Position numbers and translations under genes: made by a program. From Bicyclus anynana (Eukaryota > Arthropoda > Insecta > Lepidoptera > Nymphalidae), in assembly GCF_947172395.1 (NCBI RefSeq), contig NC_069108.1, positions 4,255,501-4,319,500 of the forward strand: a DNA stretch of 64,000 nt, written 5' to 3'. This document shows, piece by piece, positions 54,181-64,000 of this stretch. How positions within the stretch are numbered: the stretch's first letter is position 1; every line of letters starts with the position of its first letter. The notes under the pieces were generated by a model, which was given only the letters and a program-made list of their open reading frames with translations, was not told where the DNA came from and did no database searches.

Positions 54181-54941
54181 TTTTTACCCGACTGCAAGAA
54201 GGGTTATGTTTTTCGCGCGTATCTTGTATGTATGTATGTATGTATGTAATATTCTTTATTACCTCATATCTTCCAAACCGCTGGACGGATTTTCGTAATT
54301 AAGATATCGTTAGATTAGTCTTAATAACCCAAGTGTTCTTAGATAGGTGAAATTTAAAAAATACCAACAAGACGACTGTGAGACGCTATAGACTCAAGGT
54401 GAAAAAAAAAAATTTTTTTTGAATATTGCAACATGGGTATCAAATTCAAGGGCTCTTTGAGAGGATTTCAAAATGGTATATCATGGCCATGTTAAAAAAA
54501 ACTACAATAAGAAAAACGTTATTTATTAATTATCTTACAATATACGCGAGGCGGATGACTATGGGTGCGAGGTTTATGAAGTGAAGTTTTAGAACACCTA
54601 AAATAGACTAAATTTTATATTGATTATAAAAGTCGGACAAGTGCGAGTCGGATTCACCCACCGAGGGTTCCGTAGATTTTTTTAAAATATTTACTTAACT
54701 TCGGTTGGACGTATACATCATTATCGTACTTTGTAACATGTAAGAAATGTAACAAATAAATCCGAAATTCACCATCTATCTTAACTAAAAAGTGTGTAAT
54801 AAATATTACAAAATGTAGACGAAAATCATTCTATTCATTATAATAGGCCCCGACTGTTTTCTAATTGCTTTCTACACTTCTGGACTGAGCTTGTTTTTTT
54901 CTTTTCAGTTTTTGTATCATTTATGCAGTCGGGTTTTTTTA
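54181..54941. mobile_element. inverted-repeat element nested in hAT element A
   Basis: Ends TTTTTACCCGACTGCA and TGCAGTCGGGTTTTT are inverted repeats. It contains a (TATG)n microsatellite (about 54224-54248), CCAAACCGCTGGACGGATTT and GGTTCCGTAGA, sequences often seen in lepidopteran repeats. No coding frame. Confidence 0.55.
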
Positions 54942-54962
54942 TTTGTTTAATTAATTAATTTA

Positions 54963-57463
54963 TTATTGTAAGTTATTTAACACATTATATAATATTTCAT
55001 CTTCATCTGAAGATTCAGATTTTTTGAAGTCGTACATATTTACATTAAATAGATTTAACATTTTATTGGTTGGATTAAATGTTGTACAAGATCCACCATT
55101 TCGACTTAATGAAAATCGGACCATCATGATGCTTTGCAACATTTTAATAGATAGTCTATTCCGCAACTTATTTTTAACGACATTATAGACAGAGAATGCA
55201 CGTTCGACACTCGCGTTTGAAATCGGAACAGTGGCAAATGCTAATCCGAATTTTGAAATATTTTCAAAACGTTTACAGCCAGCTGCGTCACAATCGTTAT
55301 AAACTTCAAAGTAAAAATCAGCTGAAGAAGAAGTATTCGTCCATATTTTATTACTTAATTGGTACCACTCAGACTCGATATCATTTTTCTTGCCATAAAC
55401 ATGAGTTCGCTGAATGTAATTCAATAGTGGTTTTATATCGGGTTTGACTTGAGATGTAGCAACTCTTGGGTGCAAATCGGCAACTGTTTTTAACAGTGAT
55501 AAATTATCCGGAAGCCTTTTCTGAATCTGCTCGGCCAGAGAACATAAAAAGTTTTTGCATCGTTCCCTGACATCCAACAGATCCTTTTCTTCGAGTTCTC
55601 GTGATATGCTATGAAAGTCAAAACCAAAATACATTGATGCTGTATGCATCAGATGTTCACGGAAATTAAATTCTATCAGTTCAGAGTCCACCAATTTTTC
55701 CAATTGTGAAGGCACAACAAGTCTTTTTAGCAAATTTTTATATAACAAAAACAAATCCTCAAACAATTTGTTAGGTTCAACATTGTTAGTTTGAAAAAGT
55801 AAGTTTAATTGTATCACATGTTTTAATTCATTTTGTAGAAATATCAACAAAGCTTTAAAAGGATGCCTCCGCATGATATCATAAAGCTGTTCCGCCATGA
55901 AACATTTATCATCAGATTTTGCAATAGAAAAAAGCAGCTTCAACTCCTCCCACTGCTCCAATATTGTTTTGATAGCATGGTAACGAGCGAGCCAGCGAGT
56001 TCCGCTAAGTCCTTGAATTTTTTTCGGGTCATTGTTATTATTCATGGTTTCGTATAGTGTTCTGTAATACTCCAAACGCTTAGGGCTGTAAGAAAACCAG
56101 TTATGGCTTTCCCTTACAAGAAATTCTAATTGGCGTGGTAATGATTCAGCCGCCTTTTCCGCGCATAAATGCAAAGAATGGCAAACACATTTGACAATAA
56201 TTAAATCAGGCAGTTCTTTTTTAAAAATACTAGTCACCGAGTTATGTTTTCCAACCATTACGTTAGCTCCATCAACGCCTATTCCGACCATATTTTCAAG
56301 TTTTATGCCATCCTCTTTAAGTTGATTAACAATTGCCTCATGTACACTTTTTGCATCACATTCTATTAGTTGTATTATTCGGTAAAAAGTTGTAACAACT
56401 TGCTTTTCCTTGTGTGAAAGAAAGCGAATCATAATACATAACACTTTTTGTGACGAAAGATCAGTACTTTCATCTATTATAATAGAGTAAGGAAAATCTC
56501 CTATATCTTCAACTAAAGCTTCGAGCATCGATGGACCAAGTACATTTTTTATGAGCATTGAACACTTAGTTCGATGAATTTTAAGGTTTTTTAGAGCATC
56601 TGATGAAGGATCTAATTGAGGGAGTAAACTAATCATATGATCTACAGTTAACAAGGAACAGTGCTCGGCGATAAAGGCAGCGATTTTCAACTCGGCAACT
56701 TTTGTGCTTTCTGGCAAGGCTGGTTTATATACTTCAGAAATAGATTTATATGATTTAGCTGATGTTTCCCAGGCTGTGGCTTTTTTATGTTTTTCAGTTT
56801 TAGCGTGACTAACCAAGTCCTTTTTGTGGGGTTTTAACACAACACGGCAATATTTACAAGTCGCCAATGTCGCACTCGTAGGATCTGGTGCAAGCCAACC
56901 TGCAATAAAAACATAAATTGTAAATAACTTGATTGAATTATGAATTGAATGGCACATTATGATATATGTATAGTAAGGAAGTATAATGACAAGTATCATG
57001 ACATGCACAACATGCTTCGATTTTGGTGAAAAATAGGGAAACATTCAACCATGGCAACACCAACACCACTCATTCAATTTAACAAAAGGCCAAACCGCCA
57101 AAGCAGCCAAAAGCTAAATTGTTTAAAAAACAATAAATTATGTTTATGTGTCCAAATCCAAATTGAAAAAGCCACAATCTTAACACTAACCGACTCATCC
57201 AGTCCAACAACATATTATATATACCTTTTAAATGTTACTGAAGAACGAGTACTGCCTAGTGCCGTACAGCCGTAGTTATACTATTGACGCCGATACTTCA
57301 TACTACTATTGTGAAAAATCATAAATATTGAATTGAATTGTTTGTTTATAAGTTACAAAAATGCTATGAAATCTACCTATTTACCTTTTAGATCTGGATC
57401 TGTTTCCCAAGTTTTCGTGTACTTTTAACTGTACGTTTTTTTACATTTATTTTCCTTATTCAT
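54963..57463 (-). CDS. hAT transposase, element A
   Basis: Main exon 54963-56899, about 645 residues, opens after a TTGCAG acceptor with GWLAPDP. A first exon (57385-57463) fits in phase (TKTWETDPDLK) but has an in-frame TAA 5' of that stretch, so the copy is probably null unless another start is used. Visible parts: a zinc-binding BED-like segment (CKYCRVVLKPHKKDLVSHAK), SIIIDESTDLSSQK (first Asp), GIGVDGANVMVGKHNS (second Asp), a CHSLHLCAEKA motif, and the hAT dimerisation region with VPISNASVERAFSVYN (catalytic Glu in VERAF). It resembles the animal hAT lineage with ZBED/ZNF862-like relatives. Cuts and pastes DNA leaving 8-bp duplications. Confidence 0.85.
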
Positions 57464-58258
57464 CATTAACACATTTCTTGTTGACACACAATGCAAACCA
57501 AATCGAAATGACAATCGTCGTACTTAAGATAGGTCTTTGATTTTTTGGCGGTAGCCGATAATCTTATCCCAGTCCCACAAACATCAAAAAAAATCCTAAC
57601 TCTTATAGCTTCGATTGTGATCACAGACGACAAATGAAGTCTGTGATCTGTGATGTGAAAAAATAAAAATTTTAGACAACCTCTCAGCCATAAAGCACAG
57701 ACAATAAATAGACTGCCAGTAACTGGTGCCAGTATTGCCGCCAGTCACAACAGATTATATTTAATACGCACTAGAAGTCGTTCTATGTCGCTAAGTCAAG
57801 AAATAAATATTAATATTATCAATTTTAAAATACTGAGGAGTCAAAAAATCCCTAAAAATACCCCTAAAAAATTCTGACCCCTAAAAAAATCCCATTTCAT
57901 TTTTTTACCCCCTAAATCTGGGGGGAAAACCCCTAAGTTGGGAACCGTGGCGCGCGGCCAGTCTGCAACGAGACTTCGAGTCCGACGCCGTATTTCACTT
58001 CTCTGCCTCGCTTTCATATAATACTTGCTCGATTGTGTTTTGCTCGGAACCACTCTGATAACATACTTGTATTTACGCTCATTGTATACTATTTCTTTCT
58101 GTCAAATTAAACCTTAATAACTTTCTACGCCTTCTTTCAATCCTCGCCTTGCTTGTGTGTAATAAATTAGTTTGAAATAATTAGACTTTGTGGTGCAACA
58201 CAGCCAGCCACATTTGGTGAACCCGACGTGCGTACCATACGTACGTAACAGTGAGTAC

Positions 58259-60526
58259 CAGGGATGTAACGGAGGTAGTTTAATCGGAACCGAAATCGGA
58301 ATCGGAGTTTTCAAATTTGGTTTATCGGAATCGGAATCGAAATCGGAGGCAAGGTCAGTTTGTTTAAGGACAAATAAAACATGATTTATAGTCAATTCTT
58401 TTCATTTTTATTTTTTATTATAAAATAAAAAACAACTGAAAAAAATTGGCATAATTCCAAATAAACAAAAGATAAAATTAGCTTCAGTTTGTAATGTATA
58501 CTTGAGTGTGTGTATAAGTGGAATTCCTGATGAGATACTGGCGTTATTATCACTCATATTTCGGGTAATTTCTTCAAAAGGTTGAAGTATAGTCAATATT
58601 TTTTTAAGCTGCAGCCATTCTTCAGGAGACAACTGAGAGATGTTGTGTTTACATGCGTACAGGCATAGAGAATCCTGTATTTTAATCATTCTTTCCAACA
58701 TATAAAATGTACTATTCCACCTAAAACAGATTAATTAATTTAATTAACGCTTACAATTTACACTTATATACAGCATAACTTAAATTAAATTAATGATAAA
58801 AACTAAATATTTACACTCATTATAATCAGCGTTCTTATACGACAGCAAGTTTGAATAAAATCTATTTAGTAGTTTTATTTGAATTTATTGTATTAGCGTG
58901 CATAGATCTTTGATTGAAATATAATCTGGACTAATCTAGAGGTAAAAAAAAAAAATGCACAAAAAACAGAACTTACCGCGTACTACAATCCTGTTTTACA
59001 CTCAAACATTCTTGGTTGAGTTGTTCCTTTTGTATTTTATGCAGTTCAGTCTGAGCTATTTGGGAATGATTAAAATGCGTCGATTTTTTTTTGCATTTCG
59101 ATAATAAGGCTTTAATTTCTTCATCAGAATCTAACAATGTTCGCACACACAGTTGCAACTGATGTACAGTGCAACTGACATCAGGTAAGTCGCCGAGTTT
59201 CATTGCTCGTATCATATTAGATCCTGAGTCGCGTACAAAACAATGAATTTTCTCTTTTATGATGCCCCATTCCATCAACATACTGTTAATTTTTTCAAGA
59301 ACTAGATCTCCTGTATGTCTTCCGTCAAATGTATGGCATTTTAAAATAACTTATAGCCTTTTAAAATCTCTATTTATGCCATGCGCTGTCAGACTCAATA
59401 AAGACACATTCGAACTTGGTTCGGTCCAAATGTCTGTTGTAAATGAGATCTATTCAAATTGTGTGAGCAAATCTTTAATTTTTTTAGCTAATGTTTCATA
59501 TAAATGACCACAAATATTTTCCGTAAAAAATTGTCTTCCCCTTAACTGATAATTTGGCACAGTAAACTGCATAAGTCGTCGAAATCCTATACCTTCCACA
59601 AAATTGAAGGGTAGGTCTTGCAAAGCAATCATTTCCGAAATTAATCTGTCAATTTCCTTAGATTTAGCATTAGAAGTGCACCATTTTGTATTCTTCAGCA
59701 AAGTTTCTTTTAAAGTCATTTGTTTTTTAGCATCCTGAAGGGGCGTCGAAGTCGAAGGCTGTACAGTATCTTTTTTTTCAGTTTCTGACTTAATGAATTC
59801 TTCATATTCAGTGGCATGGACAGACTTCAAATGACTTTTTAAGGACGTTGTCGTACCTCCCTTTCTTGAATAAAAAGAAATTAAGGGATTTTCTGGTCGA
59901 AAAGTGCTATTACACGGTGAATGACTACTTGAATGACAAATAAAAACAAAAAATAAAATCGGTCTCCCTATCACTCACTCGACAAAAGGCTACGCCCAAA
60001 CTGGGTATCCATAACTTGCATTATGTAATAAAATGTAACTTGTAATTATTATTATTATATTGTATAATGTAATGTATGGTATTGCTTGATATTAAATTAA
60101 ATAAATAAATAAATAAATACGTCTTCATACACAGTTAACACTTTGCCGAATCTGAATTAACTTCATTGAAGTAGTTCCAAATACAACTGGATTTAGGTTT
60201 CATTATCCCACACAAAAACAGATCACTTTCATTGATAATAAGCCGCAAAAATCAAAACAATTATCTATAACCTATAAACGTGTCGTGGGCGTAACAAATA
60301 ATAACAAGTGAAAAAATAATTGATGACAGAGTGCACGTAGTGGGGGTCGGGGGATTCCCCGCGCGACATGTATGAACCTGTTCGGCACAGGCCGTCGCGC
60401 GCCGCCCGCTTTGTTTCGTTCGACCTCCGATTAACATCCGATACAAAAGTATCGGAACCGAAAGGGTAATAATAATCGGAAGTTCCGACTTAACGGAGCC
60501 GGAATCGAAGCTCCGTTACATATCTG
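58259..60526 (-). mobile_element. hAT element B, 2268 bp, defective
   Basis: Perfect 8-bp target duplication GTGAGTAC (58251-58258 and 60527-60534). Inverted termini CAGGGATGTAACGGAG and CTCCGTTACATATCTG. Subterminal CGGAATCGGA repeats occur near both ends. Inserted in the leader between the primer-binding site and gag of the Ty3/gypsy-like element. Its transposase is fragmentary. Confidence 0.9.
58408..59974 (-). pseudogene. hAT transposase remnants, element B
   Basis: Three minus-strand frames in order. 59450-59974 holds the end of a BED finger (TTTSLKSHLKSVHATEYEEF) and FNFVEGIGFRRLMQFTVPNY. 58973-59281 holds FVRDSGSNMIRAMKLGDLPD and CTVHQLQLCVRTLL, with the second catalytic Asp context. 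58408-58701 holds MLERMIKIQDSL and LTILQPFEEITRNMS. The hAT C-terminal dimerisation region with the catalytic Glu is missing and there are frameshifts near 59340, so it is inactive. Sequence type is ZBED-like and different from element A. Confidence 0.75.
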
Positions 60527-60534
60527 GTGAGTAC

Positions 60535-61078
60535 CTATATTACAGTGCGGTGGGCCAGGAAATAAGAGGTGAGCGTTTTTATTTTCAATAAGTAAAATGT
60601 CACAAGAGAAAGTAGATAGCAAAGCCGACTGTGGTGGCCTTGAAAAAGTGTCAAAGATTGGCACTTTACGGTGCCCAAGGCAGCGCTTTGGTTCGCGCAA
60701 CTGGAGGTAGTGTCCCTCCAGTTGCGCGAACCAAAGCTATCTAAAATCACTAGTGATACTACGAAATTTTACTTTGTGGCCACGCAACTAGAGACCAAGT
60801 ACGCTATTCAAGTAAAAGATGTCATTACCAATCCGCCGGCGACCGACAAGTATGAAAGAATTAAAAATGAATTAATTAATCGCCTCTCAGCTTCTCAGGA
60901 AAAAAGGATACAACACGAGGAGCTGGGACACCGCAAGCCTTCTCAGTTCCTGCGCCATCTTCAGAACCTGGCAGGTCCATCGGGGGCTACGGACTCCGTA
61001 AAGAGTATATTGACGAGCCGCCTGCCACAAAACATCCAGACGGTAATAGCGTCACAGATAGATGAAACTGTATCTTGA
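60535..61078 (+). pseudogene. Ty3/gypsy-like gag fragment
   Basis: A short start (MSQEKVDSKADCGGLEKVSK at 60598) shifts frame near 60660 into 60671-61078, with FYFVATQLETKYAIQVKDVI, NPPATDKYERIKNELINRL, HEELGHRKPSQFLRHLQNLA and SRLPQNIQTVIASQ. These are typical gag text of insect Ty3/gypsy elements. An inverted duplication at 60685-60737 disrupts the frame's early part. Everything downstream of gag (protease, polymerase) is missing; unrelated sequence begins at 61079. Confidence 0.8.
60685..60737. repeat. perfect 23-bp inverted duplication (hairpin) in gag
   Basis: Left arm 60685-60707 (GCTTTGGTTCGCGCAACTGG...) is exactly complementary to the right arm 60715-60737, with a 7-base spacer. It lies within gag coding sequence and looks like a template-switch product. 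Confidence 0.95.
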
Positions 61079-61603
61079 TTAAATCCATAAATATAAGAAG
61101 AAAACCTTGTCAACCAACTCTTAACTATAGCCTGTTTTTTTACCAAATGACGCAGTAAAACATTCGTGGATTTATTGTCGGTTGGCGTTATTTTATAGGG
61201 CGACTTTGACCTAGGTTTTAACTCCGAAGTACTCATTTCGATGACTTCCGAGTAGTTAGAATTGAAGTACTTACAGTTCTCGTTGAATTAAACTAGGAAC
61301 AGGTGTGGACGGGAGGAAGAATTGTGCGATATTATTTGTCTTCAAGCGATTTCCCTTTCTGGAAATTTCCGTTGTTCTCTGTCGAGATTTTTATTGAAAC
61401 AACTTGATGATCTTTTACAATAATTTATTACTTTTCCAACGGATACAAAAGAGATTTCGCCTTTTAAAATTTGCGTGATGCGTCCACAGACAACTGTCAA
61501 AGTCAATATCCAAAGTTCAATGCACGAAGAAATAATGTTGATAGATTACGGTGCCGTCGTCGATTGCATTTGGTAAACTCCGACTAAGCACTCTGAACGA
61601 TTT
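61079..61603. other. unassigned DNA
   Basis: No gene I can support. The minus strand has a short open start, MSTSELKPRSKSPYKITPTD (ATG at 61236), which could be an N-terminal exon of an unknown element; this is weak. Confidence 0.35.
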
Positions 61604-62026
61604 ATGAAACGGAATTTGTGTATTTTAGCAGTGCCTATTGAAGTTTTATCTCCTGTCCCAAAAGGACTTTACGTAAGTGGCCAAGGCAAACGTAAGCCAA
61701 AGAAACACCAAACATCTTTAGTTTTGACTTCCACTCCAAATATGAACGAAATTAAGGCTAAAAATGAGCCTAAAGCTCCTTCAAATAAGAAAAAACGAAA
61801 GGTTACCAAAACCATATTCCATGAAGACAGCGAAGAAGAAAATTGTCCAAATTACACTCAAGATGACGAAGAAGATTGCGCATGCATACATTGCAACGAT
61901 CTTTATTCACGATCAAAACCTGGAGAAGGCTGGTTGCGGTGTTTAAAATGTTCGCATTGGGCCCACGCTTCTTGCGCGGACGTTTCTAAACGAACCAAGC
62001 GGTTCATTTGCAAGCTTTGCATATAA
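61604..62026 (+). pseudogene. pogo/Tigger-type transposase C-terminal zinc-finger tail
   Basis: 140-codon plus frame. A Lys-rich part (APSNKKKRKVTKTIFHEDSE) is followed by CACIHCNDLYSRSKPGEGWL, RCLKCSHWAHASCADVSKRT and FICKLC, a C4HC3/PHD-like finger that ends many insect pogo-type (DDE_1) transposases. The DNA-binding and catalytic domains are absent upstream, so this is a remnant, or an exon captured elsewhere. Confidence 0.6.
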
Positions 62027-62712
62027 TTTTAAAAACTTTTAGCCCGTATGTGGTATCCATAGCATATGGATAAAATGGATTTCGTTGATCTCTGTTCAAT
62101 TTAAAATTATTATTCTTTCTAGTTAGTTTAAGTCTTTCAAGTATCTATTATAAATCAAAGATATGAAACATCACTGGTGTGCTAATATAAATGCGCTTTG
62201 ATTTACCATTAAAGAGTTATGACCCAAAACCAAACTATATGTCATTTTGTACGTGCTTCCCCTACAATCTGCCGTTGAGCTGCTTGTTACTGACAAAAGT
62301 CAAAGAAACAAACTCGAATGGCTAAAATTTAAATGGTTAAGATTTACCCATGACAATCCATAAGAAATAAATTACAAGTAAACTAACAGAAATGTTGAAA
62401 CTTTTTCTCCTTTTAACTGCTTTGATATTGAATAAAGGGACTCGTTTTCTTCCCCTTTTTCCTCTTTGACTGATATTGATCTAGATGTTTTGTACCGCAA
62501 TGGTCGCCCCATAAAGAACAAAAAATATTCTCGAGCTTACGGAAAAACACAACACAATGGTGTAAAGAAGTGTTTATACCATCAAAAGTACATATATCAT
62601 GCGGACAGAATCTCTACATCGAACTCAAAGGAAGTTACCTTGCGACCATTCCAAGTGGTTTCTCTATCACCACAACAGACTTCGTCATCCCAAATATGGA
62701 CACATTGAAGGT
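62027..62712 (+). other. unassigned stretch with a coding-like segment
   Basis: 62466-62708 is an 80-codon plus frame (MTDIDLDVLYRNGRPIKNKK ... QHNGVKKCLYHQKYIYHAD). It looks somewhat protein-like but has no family match I know. It leads straight into the 113-bp tandem array, so it may be the 5' neighbour from which the array spread. Nothing else is visible in 62027-62465. Confidence 0.3.
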
Positions 62713-63277
62713 CAAGTACTCAAGATACAGAATTAGCCTCCTCGACTTCGTTTTGATCAGAATAAGTCCACCGCGTTTCGCCAGGCAGCGAAACAGCCAT
62801 CGCGGACGTCAGTCGCAGCTAGACACAAGTACTCAAGATACAGAATTAGCCTCCTCGACTTCGTTTCGATCAGAATAAGTCCACCGCGTTTCGCCAGGCA
62901 GCGAAACAGCCATCGCGGACGTCAGTCGCAGCTAGACACAAGTACTCAAGATACAGAATTAGCCTCCTCGACTTCGTTTTGATCAGAATAAGTCCACCGC
63001 GTTTCGCCGGGCAGCGAAAGAGCCATCGCGGACGTTAGTCGCAGCTAGACACAAGTACTCAAGATACAGAATTAGCCTCCTCGACTTCGTTTTGATCAGA
63101 ATAAGTCCACCGCGTTTCGCCGGGCAGCGAAAGAGCCATCGCGGACGTTAGTCGCAGCTAGACACAAGTACTCAAGATACAGAATTAGCCTCCTCGACTT
63201 CGTTTTGATCAGAATAAGTCCACCGCGTTTCGCCAGGCAGCGAAAGAGCCATCGCGGACGTCAGTCGCACCTACACA
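62713..63277. repeat. 113-bp tandem repeat, five copies
   Basis: Units begin CAAGTACTCAAGATACAGAA at 62713 (a partly diverged start), 62826, 62939, 63052 and 63165, a constant 113 bp. They share GCCTCCTCGACTTCGTTT, AAGTCCACCGCGTTTCGCC and CATCGCGGACGT. Single-base variants (CAGGCAGCGAAAC against CGGGCAGCGAAAG) mark two subtypes. GC-rich compared with the flanks, non-coding. Confidence 0.95.
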
Positions 63278-63787
63278 TAATAAGACGAGACTGCGTCACT
63301 TTACGAGTGAAAAATAAATATAATGCGAGCATATATTTTTGAGTTACGAAATAAACTCAAAGATAAATTAAGTTAATAATTTAATTTATCTTTTATTCCA
63401 AGTCGACTATAAGCGGAAATCCTTTCGACTCAGATAACGAGAGTGGGGCAGTTAAAAAAACTAAAGTTAAAAAAACAACTATGAAGCCTCCTCATGCTGA
63501 GGAGCCCGTGTTAACTAAGCCGTTAAGAAAAATAAATATTCCTTTTTAATCTGATTGTCACGATTACTCGTGCTTGAGTTCTTAAACACAAAAATTAAAT
63601 TGTGAAAGAGTCGGTTCCCGCTATAGGCTTTACAAATTACGTGTCGCTAGGCGCTACCAGCGAACCGGGCATGATTGACTTAGAAGTTTTTCAATCTAAC
63701 ACACCTAAACTGTGTACTAAAATTTCGGCTAACAATAATAATAATTATCACGATGTAATTTTAAGACAGCTCGATAAGTTAAAATTC
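63278..63787 (+). other. unassigned coding-like scraps
   Basis: A frame ending at 63549 reads SGNPFDSDNESGAVKKTKVK and PPHAEEPVLTKPLRKINIPF, following an acceptor-like TTTTATTCCAAG at about 63390-63401. A second frame, 63602-63787, reads MKESVPAIGFTNYVSLGATS and YHDVILRQLDKLKFV and is cut by the SINE. They may be pieces of one mobile-element protein; family unknown. Confidence 0.3.
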
Positions 63788-64000
63788 GTCGTCATCAACC
63801 CATATTCGGCTCACTGCTGAGCTCGAGTCTCCTCTCAGAATGAGAGGGGTAAGGCCAATAGTCCACTACGCTGGCCCAATATAATGGCAGACTTCACACA
63901 CGCAGAGAGTTAACGCTCTGGTATGCAGGTTTCCTTACGATGTTTTCCTTCACCGATTGAGACACGTGATATTTAATTTCTTAAAATGCACACAACTGAA
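63788..64000 (-). mobile_element. tRNA-derived SINE, cut by the window edge
   Basis: Third member of the family at 31324-31649, in the same orientation: GTCATCAACCCATATTCGGC, the CTCCTCTCAGAATGAGAGGG palindrome, and CGATGTTTTCCTTCACCGAT. The tRNA-like head lies beyond base 64000. Confidence 0.85.

Larger units (their letters stand above)
54043..57949 (-). mobile_element. hAT element A, 3907 bp
   Basis: Perfect 8-bp target duplication GCGCGCGG (54035-54042 and 57950-57957). Imperfect inverted termini CAGTGTTACCAACTC and GAGT-like AAGTTGGGAACCGTG. Near both ends the motif ACCCCTAAA is repeated several times, a likely transposase-binding array. Carries a nearly complete transposase gene and a nested inverted-repeat element at 54181-54941. 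Inserted in a Ty3/gypsy-like LTR. Confidence 0.9.
53830..58211 (+). repeat. Ty3/gypsy-like 5' LTR, split by a hAT element
   Basis: LTR sequence lies on both sides of the hAT element (about 53830-54042 and 57958-58205). It contains a TATTTAATAAAATAAAGGCC promoter-like stretch and a GC-rich transcribed part. It is followed by TTTGGTGAACCCGACGTG (58213-58230), a primer-binding-site/leader typical of insect Ty3/gypsy elements. The left edge of the LTR was not determined exactly. Confidence 0.6.

Overview
The window looks like a transposon-rich, AT-rich stretch of a lepidopteran (butterfly or moth) nuclear genome. The evidence is eukaryotic splice signals in several transposase genes, tRNA-derived SINEs with the body sequences common in Lepidoptera, jockey-type LINEs, and P, piggyBac, PIF/Harbinger, hAT, Tc1/mariner, pogo, Helitron, Ty3/gypsy-like and BEL-like elements packed or nested together. 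I found no single-copy host gene I can name. The only non-repetitive candidate for host function is a GC-rich island at about 14.56-14.89 kb.

Layout. 0-12.5 kb: the end of a hAT element, then two minus-strand P-superfamily copies. Copy 2 (7.2-12.3 kb) keeps three exons whose splice phases all fit and leave one open frame; copy 1 is broken. MITEs, SINEs and a LINE with a 33-bp target duplication sit in and between them. 12.5-18.2 kb: AT-rich DNA, the GC island, a 196-bp x4 tandem repeat, and a run of diverged hairpin repeats that resembles a non-coding hairpin cluster. 18.2-34.5 kb: jockey-like LINE sequence and a LINE-derived block repeated head to tail about every 2.56 kb. Helitron, an 8-bp-TSD DNA transposon, a solo LTR and a 4.8-kb piggyBac element are inserted in it, and uninterrupted sister repeats preserve some of the empty sites. 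The piggyBac element encodes a full-length transposase and, convergent to it, a small spliced second gene.

34.5-41.6 kb: LINE and mariner scraps, a small putative membrane-protein ORF, and a duplicated block with MADF-like remnants and a 439-bp MITE. 41.6-48.5 kb: two complete PIF/Harbinger elements. In each, the transposase and an antisense MADF-BESS gene lie in each other's introns. The first interrupts an unidentified reading frame; the second interrupts the gag of a rearranged LTR element with a short 130-bp LTR. 48.5-53.8 kb: BEL-like, pogo-like and duplicated Tc1-like remnants plus a 119-bp tandem repeat. 53.8-61.1 kb: the 5' end of a Ty3/gypsy-like element whose LTR and leader carry two separate hAT insertions, each with a perfect 8-bp target duplication. 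61.1-64 kb: a pogo-like zinc-finger tail, a 113-bp x5 tandem repeat, unassigned coding-like scraps and a SINE that runs off the edge.

The genes do not form a pathway. They are transposition machinery (transposases plus accessory DNA-binding proteins) and decaying retroelement genes. All similarity calls come from reading motifs by eye; no database search was run.
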